A DNA stretch of 64,000 bases from the NCBI RefSeq assembly GCF_900142925.1, contig NZ_FRCN01000009.1:338619-402618 (forward strand), read 5' to 3'. A model generated the notes under the pieces. It saw only the letters and a list, made by a program, of their open reading frames with translations, was not told the origin of the DNA and ran no database searches. Below are positions 44,038 to 52,473 of this stretch, one piece after another (the stretch's first letter is position 1; every line of letters begins with the position of its first letter). The stretch comes from Chitinophaga sp. CF418. Its GTDB lineage: Bacteria > Bacteroidota > Bacteroidia > Chitinophagales > Chitinophagaceae. The position numbers were made by a program, and so were the translations under genes.

Positions 44038-45774
44038 ATGAAATTGCTTTATCCCCTGGCGATTATTTCATTATTAATAATGGCCTGTAGTAAACCCAAG
44101 CCCAATACCGATATCCCCGATGAGCCGCCTGTTGATCATAACCCAATACCGCCTGCGACTCCTGTCAGCACTATTGTTACAGTATATGCGGAAATGAATG
44201 GCCAGTATGGGGATCCAATGTCCGTTAAAATAAATGGTGCTGTTACTGATTATGCGTTTAGCGGTTACTCAACGAACACGGCACTATCGGTTGAAAAATA
44301 TGATTGCAATATTGGCTTAACACCAGATCCTTATCTGGGCCTTCTCGCTACTGCGCGCAATGTTCCTCTCACTGGCTCTTCCCGGAACAACGTGGATGTA
44401 AACAATGTTCACGGCACGTACCTTGACCGGGTGTTTACCACCGATGCGGGGGAATGGGCACTGGCAGGAGACGGGAAGTTAACTTTTGGTGCCAATACAT
44501 TCGAAGAACCCGGAATTGTTGCATCAAGTCCGGCGTATGCAATTCTGGACCCAACGGCCACCGCTTTTTCCATCACCAATCCGTCTTTTAAGGCAGACGT
44601 GGATGGGCATAGATGGTACCTCCGGTCATTTGGTGTGTTACTGCTTGATATTCCCTATAAAATCCTGGGAAAGCTCACATTGCAATATCCGATCGCGGCC
44701 GGCCTGCGCTCTACGGCGCCTGACAGCATAGCCGCCTGGCTCTATTTAAATAACCAGTGGGTGCAGCAAGGGTATGCTAAAAAGACGGGGAATTTCTATA
44801 CAAAGGAAATTCATCAGGGAGGTATCTGGAGCTTTGGCGAACTTGTGGACGGTATGTATAAGACGTTTAAAGTACGTACCTCAAATGGTCTTCCGGTGGT
44901 TAATGCCATCCTGCGGGTAAAAAGCGGGGATAACGAAGTAGCATCTGCCCGTACAGATGCAGAAGGCAATGCAATCTGTTTTTTACCGGCCCATGAAAAC
45001 CTGACAGCAGATATTCTCCTTGGCTGGCGCAGCCTCAGTGACGGACCTCCTCCTTTTGTGCTGCGGGGGCCGTTCAACTCCAGCATAGATGAGGAAATCA
45101 TCCTGCCTGCGTCATCCCCTTACATTACGTCTGTAAAGGGAACGGCAATCAACTGCGGTGGCGGGCCTATACAAAGTGGAACGGTAACCGCTATTTGCCA
45201 GCCCCTCAACAGCCGTTGGTATTTGCCTGTTACCAATGGGCAATATGGTGGCGCCTACGTAACAGGTGACGTCAGGGCGATTTTTTTGATGAACGCCAGC
45301 AACGATGCGGTGCCTGGTCCTGACACCGCAGCACTGTTGATCACCAATGAAGAGAATATTGTGCATCTTACTACCTGTAAGTCTGCCACTAATCTCTTCC
45401 TGAAGTACTCCATTGATGATGTTGAATACAACATCACAGGAGATGCGGCGACTCCAGGTAATTCCTTTTTAGCGTCTTACTACTGGAAAGGGACCACGGA
45501 TGTCTCCTGCCAGGACGATCAAATGCATCCAACGATGGGCCTGGACTTCTCCACCAGTGGCAGCGGCACAGGTACCTTCCTGAACCTTACCGAACTTCGT
45601 GTGAATAATGTCCTTTATGAGGTGGATTATAATAGAACGTTTAAAGTCACCTTCACAAGATATGATATGATGATAGGCGGGTATGTTGAAGGTTCTCTGG
45701 AGGCATACTATAAAGATAAAACGAACGTAGTGCACCACCTGGTTGCCAGCTTCCGGCTGAAACAGGTAGTCTGA
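44038..45774 (+). CDS. Large lipoprotein with beta-sandwich domains
   Basis: 578 aa from the ATG at 44038, chosen for the lipoprotein signal MKLLYPLAIISLLIMACSK. A Pro-rich spacer (PDEPPVDHNPIPPATPV) precedes several Ig-like or carboxypeptidase-regulatory-like regions, including FKVRTSNGLPVVNAILRVKS (about 277-296). The C-terminus ends HHLVASFRLKQVV, similar to the small protein at 28914. Probably exposed at the outer membrane. Function unknown. Confidence 0.78.
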   Translation: MKLLYPLAIISLLIMACSKPKPNTDIPDEPPVDHNPIPPATPVSTIVTVYAEMNGQYGDPMSVKINGAVTDYAFSGYSTNTALSVEKYDCNIGLTPDPYLGLLATARNVPLTGSSRNNVDVNNVHGTYLDRVFTTDAGEWALAGDGKLTFGANTFEEPGIVASSPAYAILDPTATAFSITNPSFKADVDGHRWYLRSFGVLLLDIPYKILGKLTLQYPIAAGLRSTAPDSIAAWLYLNNQWVQQGYAKKTGNFYTKEIHQGGIWSFGELVDGMYKTFKVRTSNGLPVVNAILRVKSGDNEVASARTDAEGNAICFLPAHENLTADILLGWRSLSDGPPPFVLRGPFNSSIDEEIILPASSPYITSVKGTAINCGGGPIQSGTVTAICQPLNSRWYLPVTNGQYGGAYVTGDVRAIFLMNASNDAVPGPDTAALLITNEENIVHLTTCKSATNLFLKYSIDDVEYNITGDAATPGNSFLASYYWKGTTDVSCQDDQMHPTMGLDFSTSGSGTGTFLNLTELRVNNVLYEVDYNRTFKVTFTRYDMMIGGYVEGSLEAYYKDKTNVVHHLVASFRLKQVV

Positions 45775-45810
45775 TCTTACGTACATGCAAGTATTTACAG
45801 TAATGCGGGA

Positions 45811-45846
45811 GTGGGTGTGTCAGAAGTACGATACACCCACTTTTTT
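45811..45846 (+). terminator. Rho-independent-type terminator
   Basis: GTGGGTGTGT pairs with ATACACCCAC (one mismatch, inner loop) and is followed by TTTTTTA, 37 bp after the lipoprotein stop. Confidence 0.88.
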
Positions 45847-45889
45847 ATTTGGGTACCTGATGGCGTCAGGTAGTGATGTACTTAATTTA

Positions 45890-46002
45890 TCAGAGACGTT
45901 TGCGCAGCATGCTTAAAAATACGGGCGTAATACCTAAATAAGCAGCAATATGCTTTTGCGCAATTCTTTGTTCAAGACCAGGATAAAGGGAGAAAACAAG
46001 CG
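45890..46002 (-). pseudogene. C-terminal remnant of a Crp/Fnr-type regulator
   Basis: The minus strand reads YPGLEQRIAQKHIAAYLGIT, then PVFLSMLRKRL and a stop at 45890. It matches the end of the Crp/Fnr helix-turn-helix domain (IpQk.IAaYLGItP..LSr.Rk). No upstream effector domain is recognisable in frame. Confidence 0.65.
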
Positions 46003-46079
46003 TTCGCTGATGTATGGAAAATATTCTCATTGACATCGCGCTTTCTGTACAAATCGAGGCAGGCTTTTACCCAGAGATG

Positions 46080-46103
46080 ATATAGTAATAAAAATTACTA
46101 TAT
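46080..46103. promoter_or_regulatory. Perfect 10-bp dyad ahead of the small membrane ORF
   Basis: ATATAGTAAT-AAAA-ATTACTATAT: exact inverted repeat with a 4-bp spacer, ending 8 bp before the ATG at 46111. It could be a repressor operator or a hairpin in the 5' leader that controls translation. Confidence 0.6.
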
Positions 46104-46110
46104 TGTAACA

Positions 46111-46269
46111 ATGTTAGCATTTATTTTATTCATAGGAAGTTCAGGGTTTATAGCATATTCACATAAGAGTTCAGAATTTAATGAGAGATCCGGTGCTGTT
46201 TTCGGTGCAGCGATAGCATTTTTTTTGATCATTACGAAGCTTTTAGACCGATCAGCGAAGAAAAAATAA
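46111..46269 (+). CDS. Possible small membrane protein, 52 aa
   Basis: MLAFILFIGSSGFIAYS is the first membrane helix, followed by a polar loop (HKSSEFNERS) and a second helix AVFGAAIAFFLIITKLL with a basic tail. Two helices and an AT-rich context are plausible for a small membrane peptide, perhaps toxin-like. The perfect dyad just upstream makes it more than a chance frame. No family recognised. Confidence 0.4.
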   Translation: MLAFILFIGSSGFIAYSHKSSEFNERSGAVFGAAIAFFLIITKLLDRSAKKK

Positions 46270-46408
46270 CAGAAAGTAGTCTTTCTGAAAATTTAGACAA
46301 ATGTAATACCTTGCTCATTGCTGGTTAGCATTGAAAATGCTATCAATAAAAAAGTCTGTTATTTAACTTTCAACCGCGAAATAATAATGGCGACTAAAAA
46401 AATGTTTT

Positions 46409-46666
46409 ATGATATTCAAAGACTTTGACCTTTCTAATTTCTAGGAGGATAGCGAATACGCATTGCGGGAATATGTTGACCACACACCGTCCGACAATCT
46501 CATTGCGACTATTGAAGAAGAATTAGGTTTTAAGCTACCTACCTCTTACATTGAATTAGTGAAGTTGCATAATGGCGGAGTTCCTAAAAACACTTGTTTG
46601 CCAACCAGCAAGGAAAATGACCAATCACAAAACTTAATTCATTATTCGCACTCGTCGCAGAACTAA
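46409..46666 (+). pseudogene. SMI1/KNR4 pseudogene with internal stop
   Basis: From the ATG at 46409 the frame reads MIFKDFDLSNF, then TAG, then EDSEYALREYVDHTPSDNLI and ELGFKLPTSYIELVKLHNGG, the SMI1/KNR4 N-terminal pattern. The TAG most simply arose from a Trp codon. After the conserved PKNTCLPTSKEN the sequence changes to an unrelated QSQNLIHYSHSSQN-stop. So it has both a nonsense and a truncation lesion. Confidence 0.75.
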
Positions 46667-46684
46667 CGAGGCACTTGATACAAA

Positions 46685-46750
46685 CAAATAACCCGACTTC
46701 TATTCGAAGCCGGGCTTTCGTGACCCCAAGTATCGGAAACTCGAACCAGA
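46685..46750 (-). repeat. Terminator plus tRNA-3'-end-like cassette (copy C)
   Basis: Reading plus strand: CAAATAACCCGACTTC, a TATTC loop and GAAGCCGGGCTT, then TCGTGACCCC, AAGTATCGGAAACTCGAACC. On the minus strand this is a T-arm/acceptor-like end followed by a hairpin and a T-rich tail. The first 45 bp are nearly the same as copy E. Confidence 0.65.
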
Positions 46751-46808
46751 TCTATGTCGATTTAGCGGAAATAATTAACTCTCTAGGTTGGAAATGTTAA
46801 AATAATAT

Positions 46809-48207
46809 CAGTATTGTCCGACTAAAATAAATCAATAGTGCATAAAAAAGGGGGCAAAGCCCCCAATAGTTTATAAGTTTGGGTTACCACACCTTAAACA
46901 TATAAACTTGGCCAAAGATAAAAAATTTACCGGACAGCCGATTCTATCGCAGATATTATTGGAGATTCCACCGAAACTCATACGTGATGCGGCTCGTAAA
47001 CATAATAGTAATCGGTATTACAAAAAGTTGCCGCTTCGTGTACATTTGGTGAGCCTGTTATATGGGGTATTTAGTTATTGTAATGGCCTTCGAGAGCTCT
47101 GCGAAGGGATGTTGGCTTGTGAAGGGAAGCTATCTCATTTGGGTTTTGATACAGCACCAGCGAGAAGCACTCTTTCAGACGCGAATAGGCGAAGAAGCTA
47201 CCTGGTATTTGAGACGATTTACATGGAATTATTAAAAAAGTATCATGGATTTATCTCGGACAGCCGATTGAAGGGATTAAGCATAAAAAATCTGAAGATC
47301 ATTGATAGTAGTACTATTAGCTTATTTGGAGACATTTTACGCGGTGTGGGTAGACCTCGACTGGATGGAGCAAGGCGAAAAGGAGGCATAAAGGTACACG
47401 CATTGATGGATGCCTTTAGTGGCGTAACGGAGTTTGTACGTATGACACCGGCTAAAGTACATGACCGCCAGTTCCTGTTAAAGCTGAAATTGCCGAGGGA
47501 AAGTTTTGTAGTGTTTGATAAGGCTTATAATGACTATCGGCAGTTTCATTCCTGGAGCAAACAGCAGGTCTGGTTTGTATCCAGAATGAAGGGAAATGCA
47601 GTTTATCATGTTTGCAAGGTACTCATAGACAGGACCAGAAAACAACAGTGTAAAGGAGTAATTAAAGATCAATTGATTACTGTGGGTTATAAACAGGATA
47701 ATGCAGAGGTACGTTTACGTTTGCGCAGAGTCACTTATAAGGCAGAAGATGGGCAGATATATGTATTTATTACAAACAATTTAAAGATCAGCGCCAATCA
47801 GGTAGCCCGTATTTATAAATGCCGATGGATGATAGAATTGTTATTTAAGCAGATAAAGCAAAACTTCCCCTTACGATATTTTTGGGAGACAATCAAAATG
47901 CTATTAAGGCTCAGATCTATTGTGTATTGATTGCTCAACTACTGATGGTAGTAATCCGGAAAAAATCAGCAACGAAAAAGTCGTTTGCCAATATGATAAC
48001 AGTGATCCGTTTGCATTTGATGAGCTATGTCGAGCTAATGAACTTTATAAAGGATACATATACGGCATGGCGTAAAGCCTTTAATCCTATCTTGAGTTCA
48101 GCATAGAGGGGGTACTCCCCAGGTTTTAAATCTTCTTAAAATTAGCTGTAATTATTAACCGGTAATAGCTACAGCTATATTGATATGTTTTTTACCGGAC
48201 AGTAATG
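46809..48207 (+). mobile_element. IS4-family insertion sequence with terminal repeats and 9-bp target duplication
   Basis: 1399 bp. The left end begins CAGTATTGTCCGACTAAAA. The right end read inward begins CATTACTGTCCGGTAAAAA; most positions agree, with a one-base offset. AAATAATAT occurs on both sides (46800-46808 and 48208-48216) as a target-site duplication. Short GC hairpins lie just inside each end (GGGGGCAAAGCCCCC at 46850; GGGGGTACTCCCC near 48108), which may block read-through transcription. Confidence 0.85.
46908..48106 (+). pseudogene. IS4-family transposase, interrupted by a frameshift
   Basis: The frame starts at a TTG (46908, KDKKFTGQPILSQILLEIP) and stops at 47930 after FPLRYF. 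A +1 frame continues GDNQNAIKAQIYCVLIAQLL to 48106. The break falls in a T run at 47879-47883: five Ts here, six would restore RYFLGDN. DDE motifs are seen: IDSSTI, FDKAYNDY, and the Y-(2)-R-(3)-E-(6)-K signature YKCRWMIELLFKQIK. N-terminal DUF4372-like segment. Either a sequencing error, a dead transposase, or slippage-controlled expression. Confidence 0.85.
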
Positions 48208-48329
48208 AAATAATATAATAAAAGTTCGAGGTTACTCAGGTGATCATAAGCCGCGTTATTGTTGTTAACTTGTTAAAAATAATAGCTTCAAATTATTTTC
48301 GTCTTAAAAGATTGTATAATTGGGAAAAC

Positions 48330-49334
48330 ATGATGAGTGTCTCTTTACGTACCATCTTTGCTCCTTTCATCTTAACAAAAAAACAGTTGAAGCTCGTTTC
48401 CAAATACCTATTCGTTTTAAGCCTGACAAGTCCAAATGTTCTATTGGGACAATCAATAGCAACAGACTCAACAAAACTTTCTTTCATTCCTTATTGCTAC
48501 GGAGGAAAAGATAAACTTGAAGATTCAATTCATTTAGATTGGGTACAAATTGACAAAGACATCATAAAAGAAAAACTCAATAAGCTACCGGCGGTTAGCT
48601 CTTCTCTTACGGAAATAAAAAAGGTAATCCCTCATTTTTTAGATGGCAAATGTAATTGCCGTAGTATCAACGAAGATTTGGGTTATGGTTTAAAATCAAC
48701 ACAACACACTATTCATGGTGGCTACGGTTCGTGCAATGTTGACGTCATTTATTGGGGTAATAGTGTTCTAAAACTAAGATTGACGATTGATAATCATAAA
48801 GAAATAATCGAAAAATATTTACTCAAGGTTATTCAACTACCATTTGAGTGTGTAGACGGCCAAATCAGATATGAAAAGGTATATTCTGAAAATGTACAGG
48901 AATATTTAAAGGAATCGGGACAGCTATTTTTAGAATCGGCAGATACGAACTATCGCAGGCGACAAGCAATTAATTATTTTATGGATGTCATGACCGGTGG
49001 CACTTTTGGTAAACCATTTTATATCATGTTCGGCTTAGGTAGTGAGACATTTAACAATCTTCGGTTCTTTATTGTCAACAAAGATTATAATGCATTAGAA
49101 AGCATCTTGTTCTCACCAAGTCCAACCAGCAGACTTTTTGCTGCCCGTACATTAACATATATGCAAGATAAATATGGCTATAAACCTACCTCAGATACTT
49201 ATAGACGAATGAAGGATGTTTTAGCGAATGCCCAATTAATACGCAGCGGTATAATTAGTTGTTGGATTAACAAATTTGACTACGATTACTATGACGTCGT
49301 TGGAGATTTTGAACATCTTTTAATGACCCAGTAA
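48330..49334 (+). CDS. Secreted protein of unknown function
   Basis: 334 aa from the ATG at 48330; upstream in-frame codons reach to 48240, near the IS right end. A signal peptide ending LLGQS (about 35-40) is preceded by a long basic start. The mature protein contains DGKCNCRSINEDLGYG, FMDVMTGGTFGKPFYIMFG and a helical C-terminus. No family recognised. The IS lies just upstream, so its original promoter may be lost and replaced by one within or next to the IS. Confidence 0.6.
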   Translation: MMSVSLRTIFAPFILTKKQLKLVSKYLFVLSLTSPNVLLGQSIATDSTKLSFIPYCYGGKDKLEDSIHLDWVQIDKDIIKEKLNKLPAVSSSLTEIKKVIPHFLDGKCNCRSINEDLGYGLKSTQHTIHGGYGSCNVDVIYWGNSVLKLRLTIDNHKEIIEKYLLKVIQLPFECVDGQIRYEKVYSENVQEYLKESGQLFLESADTNYRRRQAINYFMDVMTGGTFGKPFYIMFGLGSETFNNLRFFIVNKDYNALESILFSPSPTSRLFAARTLTYMQDKYGYKPTSDTYRRMKDVLANAQLIRSGIISCWINKFDYDYYDVVGDFEHLLMTQ

Positions 49335-49344
49335 TAAGCATACA

Positions 49345-49405
49345 AACAAATAGCCCGACTTCCACTCGAAGCTGGGCTTTTGCGCCCCCAGGTGTGGGGA
49401 TACTA
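49345..49405 (-). repeat. Terminator plus tRNA-3'-end-like cassette (copy D)
   Basis: CAAATAGCCCGACTTC, a CACTC loop and GAAGCTGGGCTTTT, then GCGCCCCCAGGTGTGGGG. Aligns with copies C and E through the hairpin and more loosely after it. Sits 11 bp after the stop of the secreted protein. Confidence 0.6.
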
Positions 49406-49420
49406 CATTGCTCATAACAC

Positions 49421-50737
49421 TTATTTTTTTATCAGATCTTGTTTTATGCACGGTTGAGCCCTGTTAATGTATAAGATGCCATCGAAGAATGCAGTCCAGA
49501 TTTGCCTGGATTCAGTATTAATATAGTCCTTCATATAGAATCGTGAATTAGTTTTATTGCCGGCAGGGGCGCTTGTAATGTCTGCAAAAGCATATCTGAA
49601 GCCTTTCGCGTGAATCCAGGATTCGATACTCTTTTTATGAGGCAGACTCACTTTTTCCCTGACGTCACGCAAGGTCAGCTGGCCTTCACCTTCATAGCAG
49701 GTCAGCCCTATGATATATGTCTGTGACAGCACCTGTTTATCTTGAGTAAACAAGTATCCCATGCTGTTATAGCCCCGGTAGGATAGGTTTTCAAAAGGGC
49801 CCTTCTCAATGTGCGTATTATGCGCCCAAACAACGATTTTCTCGTTGGGAAACTTCCTTGTTACGAGCCACTTCAGGTTTTCGGCCAGTTGGGAATCATG
49901 GAGGGGGTGATCCTTCCGGTCCCGCTTGTACTCAGCGCTATTATAGTAATAGTACAAGCTTAATTTGTAGTTTATCAGGAGGCCTTTGAGTACGTTCAGG
50001 TAAAACCCGGTCTCCAGGTCTTCCAGCGCAGGACTGTTTTCAGATAGCTGGTTAATGACGACGGGGAGTAATTTTATCATGCTGTCGAGTCCAGGCCTGT
50101 TCTTCCCATATACTAGAGAGTACGACTTGCCCAACATTGAATGGAAGTATCTATATACAGAATCATGAACAAACGGAATACCTGATTTTCTCAAGAAAGC
50201 ATCCACGGCGCCTTTCAGGTAGCGGAGGCTGTACCCGCTTATGCCTCTGTTATCCATTCCGCTGATGATCAGCTCCTGTTTGCCAGAGGTAGATTCCCGG
50301 AGATACTGGAACAGCTCATGCATTTGCTGGCATTGAGTCCAGGTAGGAAAAACAGACAAGTATAACAGGCTGTCGAACGATATCTTATGCTGCCTGAAAG
50401 CATTGTAGCCTTCATTAAGGGAGAAGAAGTCGCTCTCAAACACGAGAACGTTAAATCCCATTCGTTCGTGTAAGAAACGGATCAGCCTCGATTTCAGCTT
50501 CATTGTTTCTCCGTCTCCATGAAACAACTCGCCCAGCATAACCACGCGCTTGTCGCCAATGGCACGGGAAAGGGGTATAAGGTCATTGTAGCTGGTATCA
50601 TTAAATTCAACACTGTTGATGGGGGATGTATGAGCTACAATATACTCCTGTATCTGGCCGGATGCGAGAAATGGGTGCAGCAGTATACACAGCAAAGCCG
50701 AAAGGAAGTATCTATTGATGACTTGTTTCTCTTTCAT
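49421..50737 (-). CDS. Erythromycin esterase family protein, secreted
   Basis: 438 aa. A signal peptide (1-27, PFLASGQ) precedes an Ere-type domain: VVMLGELFHGDGETMKLKSR, GFNVLVFESDF and VVWAHNTHIEKG hold the catalytic Glu/His pattern of the family. True Ere enzymes open macrolide lactone rings; most chromosomal homologues, especially secreted ones, have unknown substrates. Ends next to copy D on its 3' side. Confidence 0.85.
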   Translation of the reverse strand: MKEKQVINRYFLSALLCILLHPFLASGQIQEYIVAHTSPINSVEFNDTSYNDLIPLSRAIGDKRVVMLGELFHGDGETMKLKSRLIRFLHERMGFNVLVFESDFFSLNEGYNAFRQHKISFDSLLYLSVFPTWTQCQQMHELFQYLRESTSGKQELIISGMDNRGISGYSLRYLKGAVDAFLRKSGIPFVHDSVYRYFHSMLGKSYSLVYGKNRPGLDSMIKLLPVVINQLSENSPALEDLETGFYLNVLKGLLINYKLSLYYYYNSAEYKRDRKDHPLHDSQLAENLKWLVTRKFPNEKIVVWAHNTHIEKGPFENLSYRGYNSMGYLFTQDKQVLSQTYIIGLTCYEGEGQLTLRDVREKVSLPHKKSIESWIHAKGFRYAFADITSAPAGNKTNSRFYMKDYINTESRQIWTAFFDGILYINRAQPCIKQDLIKK

Positions 50738-51138
50738 TGTACAAATGAAAGAACTTTTTTTGTGTTTGACCTGGGAAGATTGGCGGAAATAGCTTAATTG
50801 TCATTAATTTTAACAAACGGCACGCACGGATTGGCAGTGATTGATTGCATAGTAGGAATTAGTTTGCTATTTATAATGCGTAACTTTTAAAATTTTACAA
50901 TCTATTTTTTAATTTTCTATATAAGCTGTGCCACCTTTCATGGCCTTAGGTAATGAAAGAATATTTTTACACCTTACAATACTCTTCAATCGTTAATCTC
51001 CAATTATTGTAAAATTACAGAAGGGACTCGAATTCAATTCAGATCTGGTTAATTATAAGCAGCCTTGCTGCTGATCCTCCACACAAGCTAGAAAGGCGGA
51101 AAAAGCCGGCTCCTTTGGTCTTTATATTAACAGACTGG
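50738..51138. other. AT-rich intergenic region
   Basis: About 400 bp between two minus-strand genes. AGCCGGCT near 51102 followed on the minus strand by TTTTT is a short possible terminator for the peptidase gene. Near the erythromycin esterase start TTCATTTG (one mismatch from TAnnTTTG) lies 5-6 bp from the ATG. No further gene seen. Confidence 0.4.
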
Positions 51139-51924
51139 TCAGCTATCTGTTTCCGGGGGCGTCTGACCAAAGATACGGCTCATTTGCGCATACATTTCAG
51201 GATGATGCTGTTTGAATTTCTCAGGTCTCTGAAAGAAATATTCCGAAGCCACCGCCAGAAACTCTGCTTCATTTGTCAATGCATAAGGATTAATATCAGA
51301 TCTTCCCTTCTCAATACAACGCATTTCCTCGTGCATCATTTTCAACCAGGGTACAGCATATTCATGTCGCATCAGATTTTCAAGTACACCATCGGTCGCA
51401 CCATCTGACATATCCAGCAGATGTATGAATTCATGAATAGCCGTGTGTTCGGTACCTGAAGAAGAAGAAAACGCCTTGATCAGAGCGGCTCTGGATAGTA
51501 ACATCTGCCCGTTCATATAACCTGAGCCAACCATACCCAATATATTTCGCTCATCACCTTCAAACTGGAAATTGTGATCAAAGGTATCCGGGTAAAGGAT
51601 AACGTTTGTGAGATTACGATATTTCCAGTCAGGAAAACCAAAAATGGGCACCACGGCACTCGCAGCAATGTAGACTTTGTCCAGATCAGTGACTTCTGTG
51701 CCAACGCCTTCAATACGCACGTACTGTAAGAACTCATTTACCAGTGTTTCAAACCTTGCTTTTTCCTTGTCATTCAGGAGTTGATAATACCGGATATGCT
51801 CGTTGAGTAAAGCGCTATAAATACCGGCCAGCGCCTGACTCCTCGTCTGCTTTTCCTTTTTACGGCGCATGTACAAAACGATGAATAGGCAACATAATAG
51901 CAAAGCAATTGTATATAACATCAT
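51139..51924 (-). CDS. mtfA: M90-type zinc peptidase, MtfA-like
   Basis: 261 aa. An N-terminal helix (about 2-20) anchors it. The zinc motif HEFIH is at about residues 166-170, and a downstream Glu lies in NEAEFLAVASEYFF. LDKVYIAASAVVPIFGFPDW is the second family block. MtfA (glucose-regulating Mlc-binding peptidase) homologues are aminopeptidases; the membrane anchor differs from the soluble E. coli form. Ends close to the mobile-element region. Confidence 0.85.
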   Translation of the reverse strand: MMLYTIALLLCCLFIVLYMRRKKEKQTRSQALAGIYSALLNEHIRYYQLLNDKEKARFETLVNEFLQYVRIEGVGTEVTDLDKVYIAASAVVPIFGFPDWKYRNLTNVILYPDTFDHNFQFEGDERNILGMVGSGYMNGQMLLSRAALIKAFSSSSGTEHTAIHEFIHLLDMSDGATDGVLENLMRHEYAVPWLKMMHEEMRCIEKGRSDINPYALTNEAEFLAVASEYFFQRPEKFKQHHPEMYAQMSRIFGQTPPETDS

Positions 51925-52260
51925 AGGTTAAATGTAAGCAAAATACCTTATCAGCAGGCACGTATGCAGATGGTCTGACGTAGGGTTCTGATATATGGAA
52001 AGAGAATCCATAATTATTACAATGGCTTCGCATAGTGTTGTCAATTATTTCAGGCTTATTTTAAGTGAAGATTATAGGACATAATCTTCTTAAAGAAAGG
52101 TTGAACAGTTTTTATAAATGAAGTTAGCAAGATCGTAAATGAATCAAATGATGGTCTGATAACTAGCCCATGCCGGCCTAACTGGATAGTTTGGCCCAAC
52201 TCGAACTACAAAAATAAATCCATTATTAGCTCTCGTTGCGGATCTTACGCATATTTCATG

Positions 52261-52325
52261 CAAACAAAAAACCCGACTTCTATTCGAAGCCGGGCTTTCG
52301 TGATCCCGCTGGGATTACAGAAGTC
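52261..52325 (-). repeat. Terminator plus tRNA-3'-end-like cassette (copy E), candidate attachment site
   Basis: CAAACAAAAAACCCGACTTC, loop TATTC, GAAGCCGGGCTT, then TCGTGATCCCGCTGGGATT. On the minus strand AATCCCAGCGGGATCA is a convincing tRNA acceptor-like end, followed by the terminator hairpin and TTTTTTG. The tRNA body is absent. The integrase gene begins 150 bp away, so this is a candidate att core. The rest of the 51925-52473 gap shows no gene. Confidence 0.6.
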
Positions 52326-52439
52326 AGGAAAAGCCTTACACAACTTTATTGAGTCTTACTTTTATTCGTTGATTTTCAATATTTTATAACACCATCCAAT
52401 TTTTCAAAGTCCTACCTTTATAACGGTTAACAGCATTGA

Positions 52440-52463
52440 ACTCGACTAAAAACTCGACTAAAA
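52440..52463 (+). repeat. Tandem 12-bp ACTCGACTAAAA upstream of the integrase
   Basis: Exact copies at 52440-52451 and 52452-52463, ten bases before the integrase ATG. Likely arm-type or regulatory binding sites of the integrase or excisionase. Confidence 0.55.
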
Positions 52464-52473
52464 TTTTTTGAGT

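Noticed and set aside
52261..52325. Complete tRNA gene
   Set aside because: Only an acceptor/T-arm-like end is visible; no anticodon or D arm follows.
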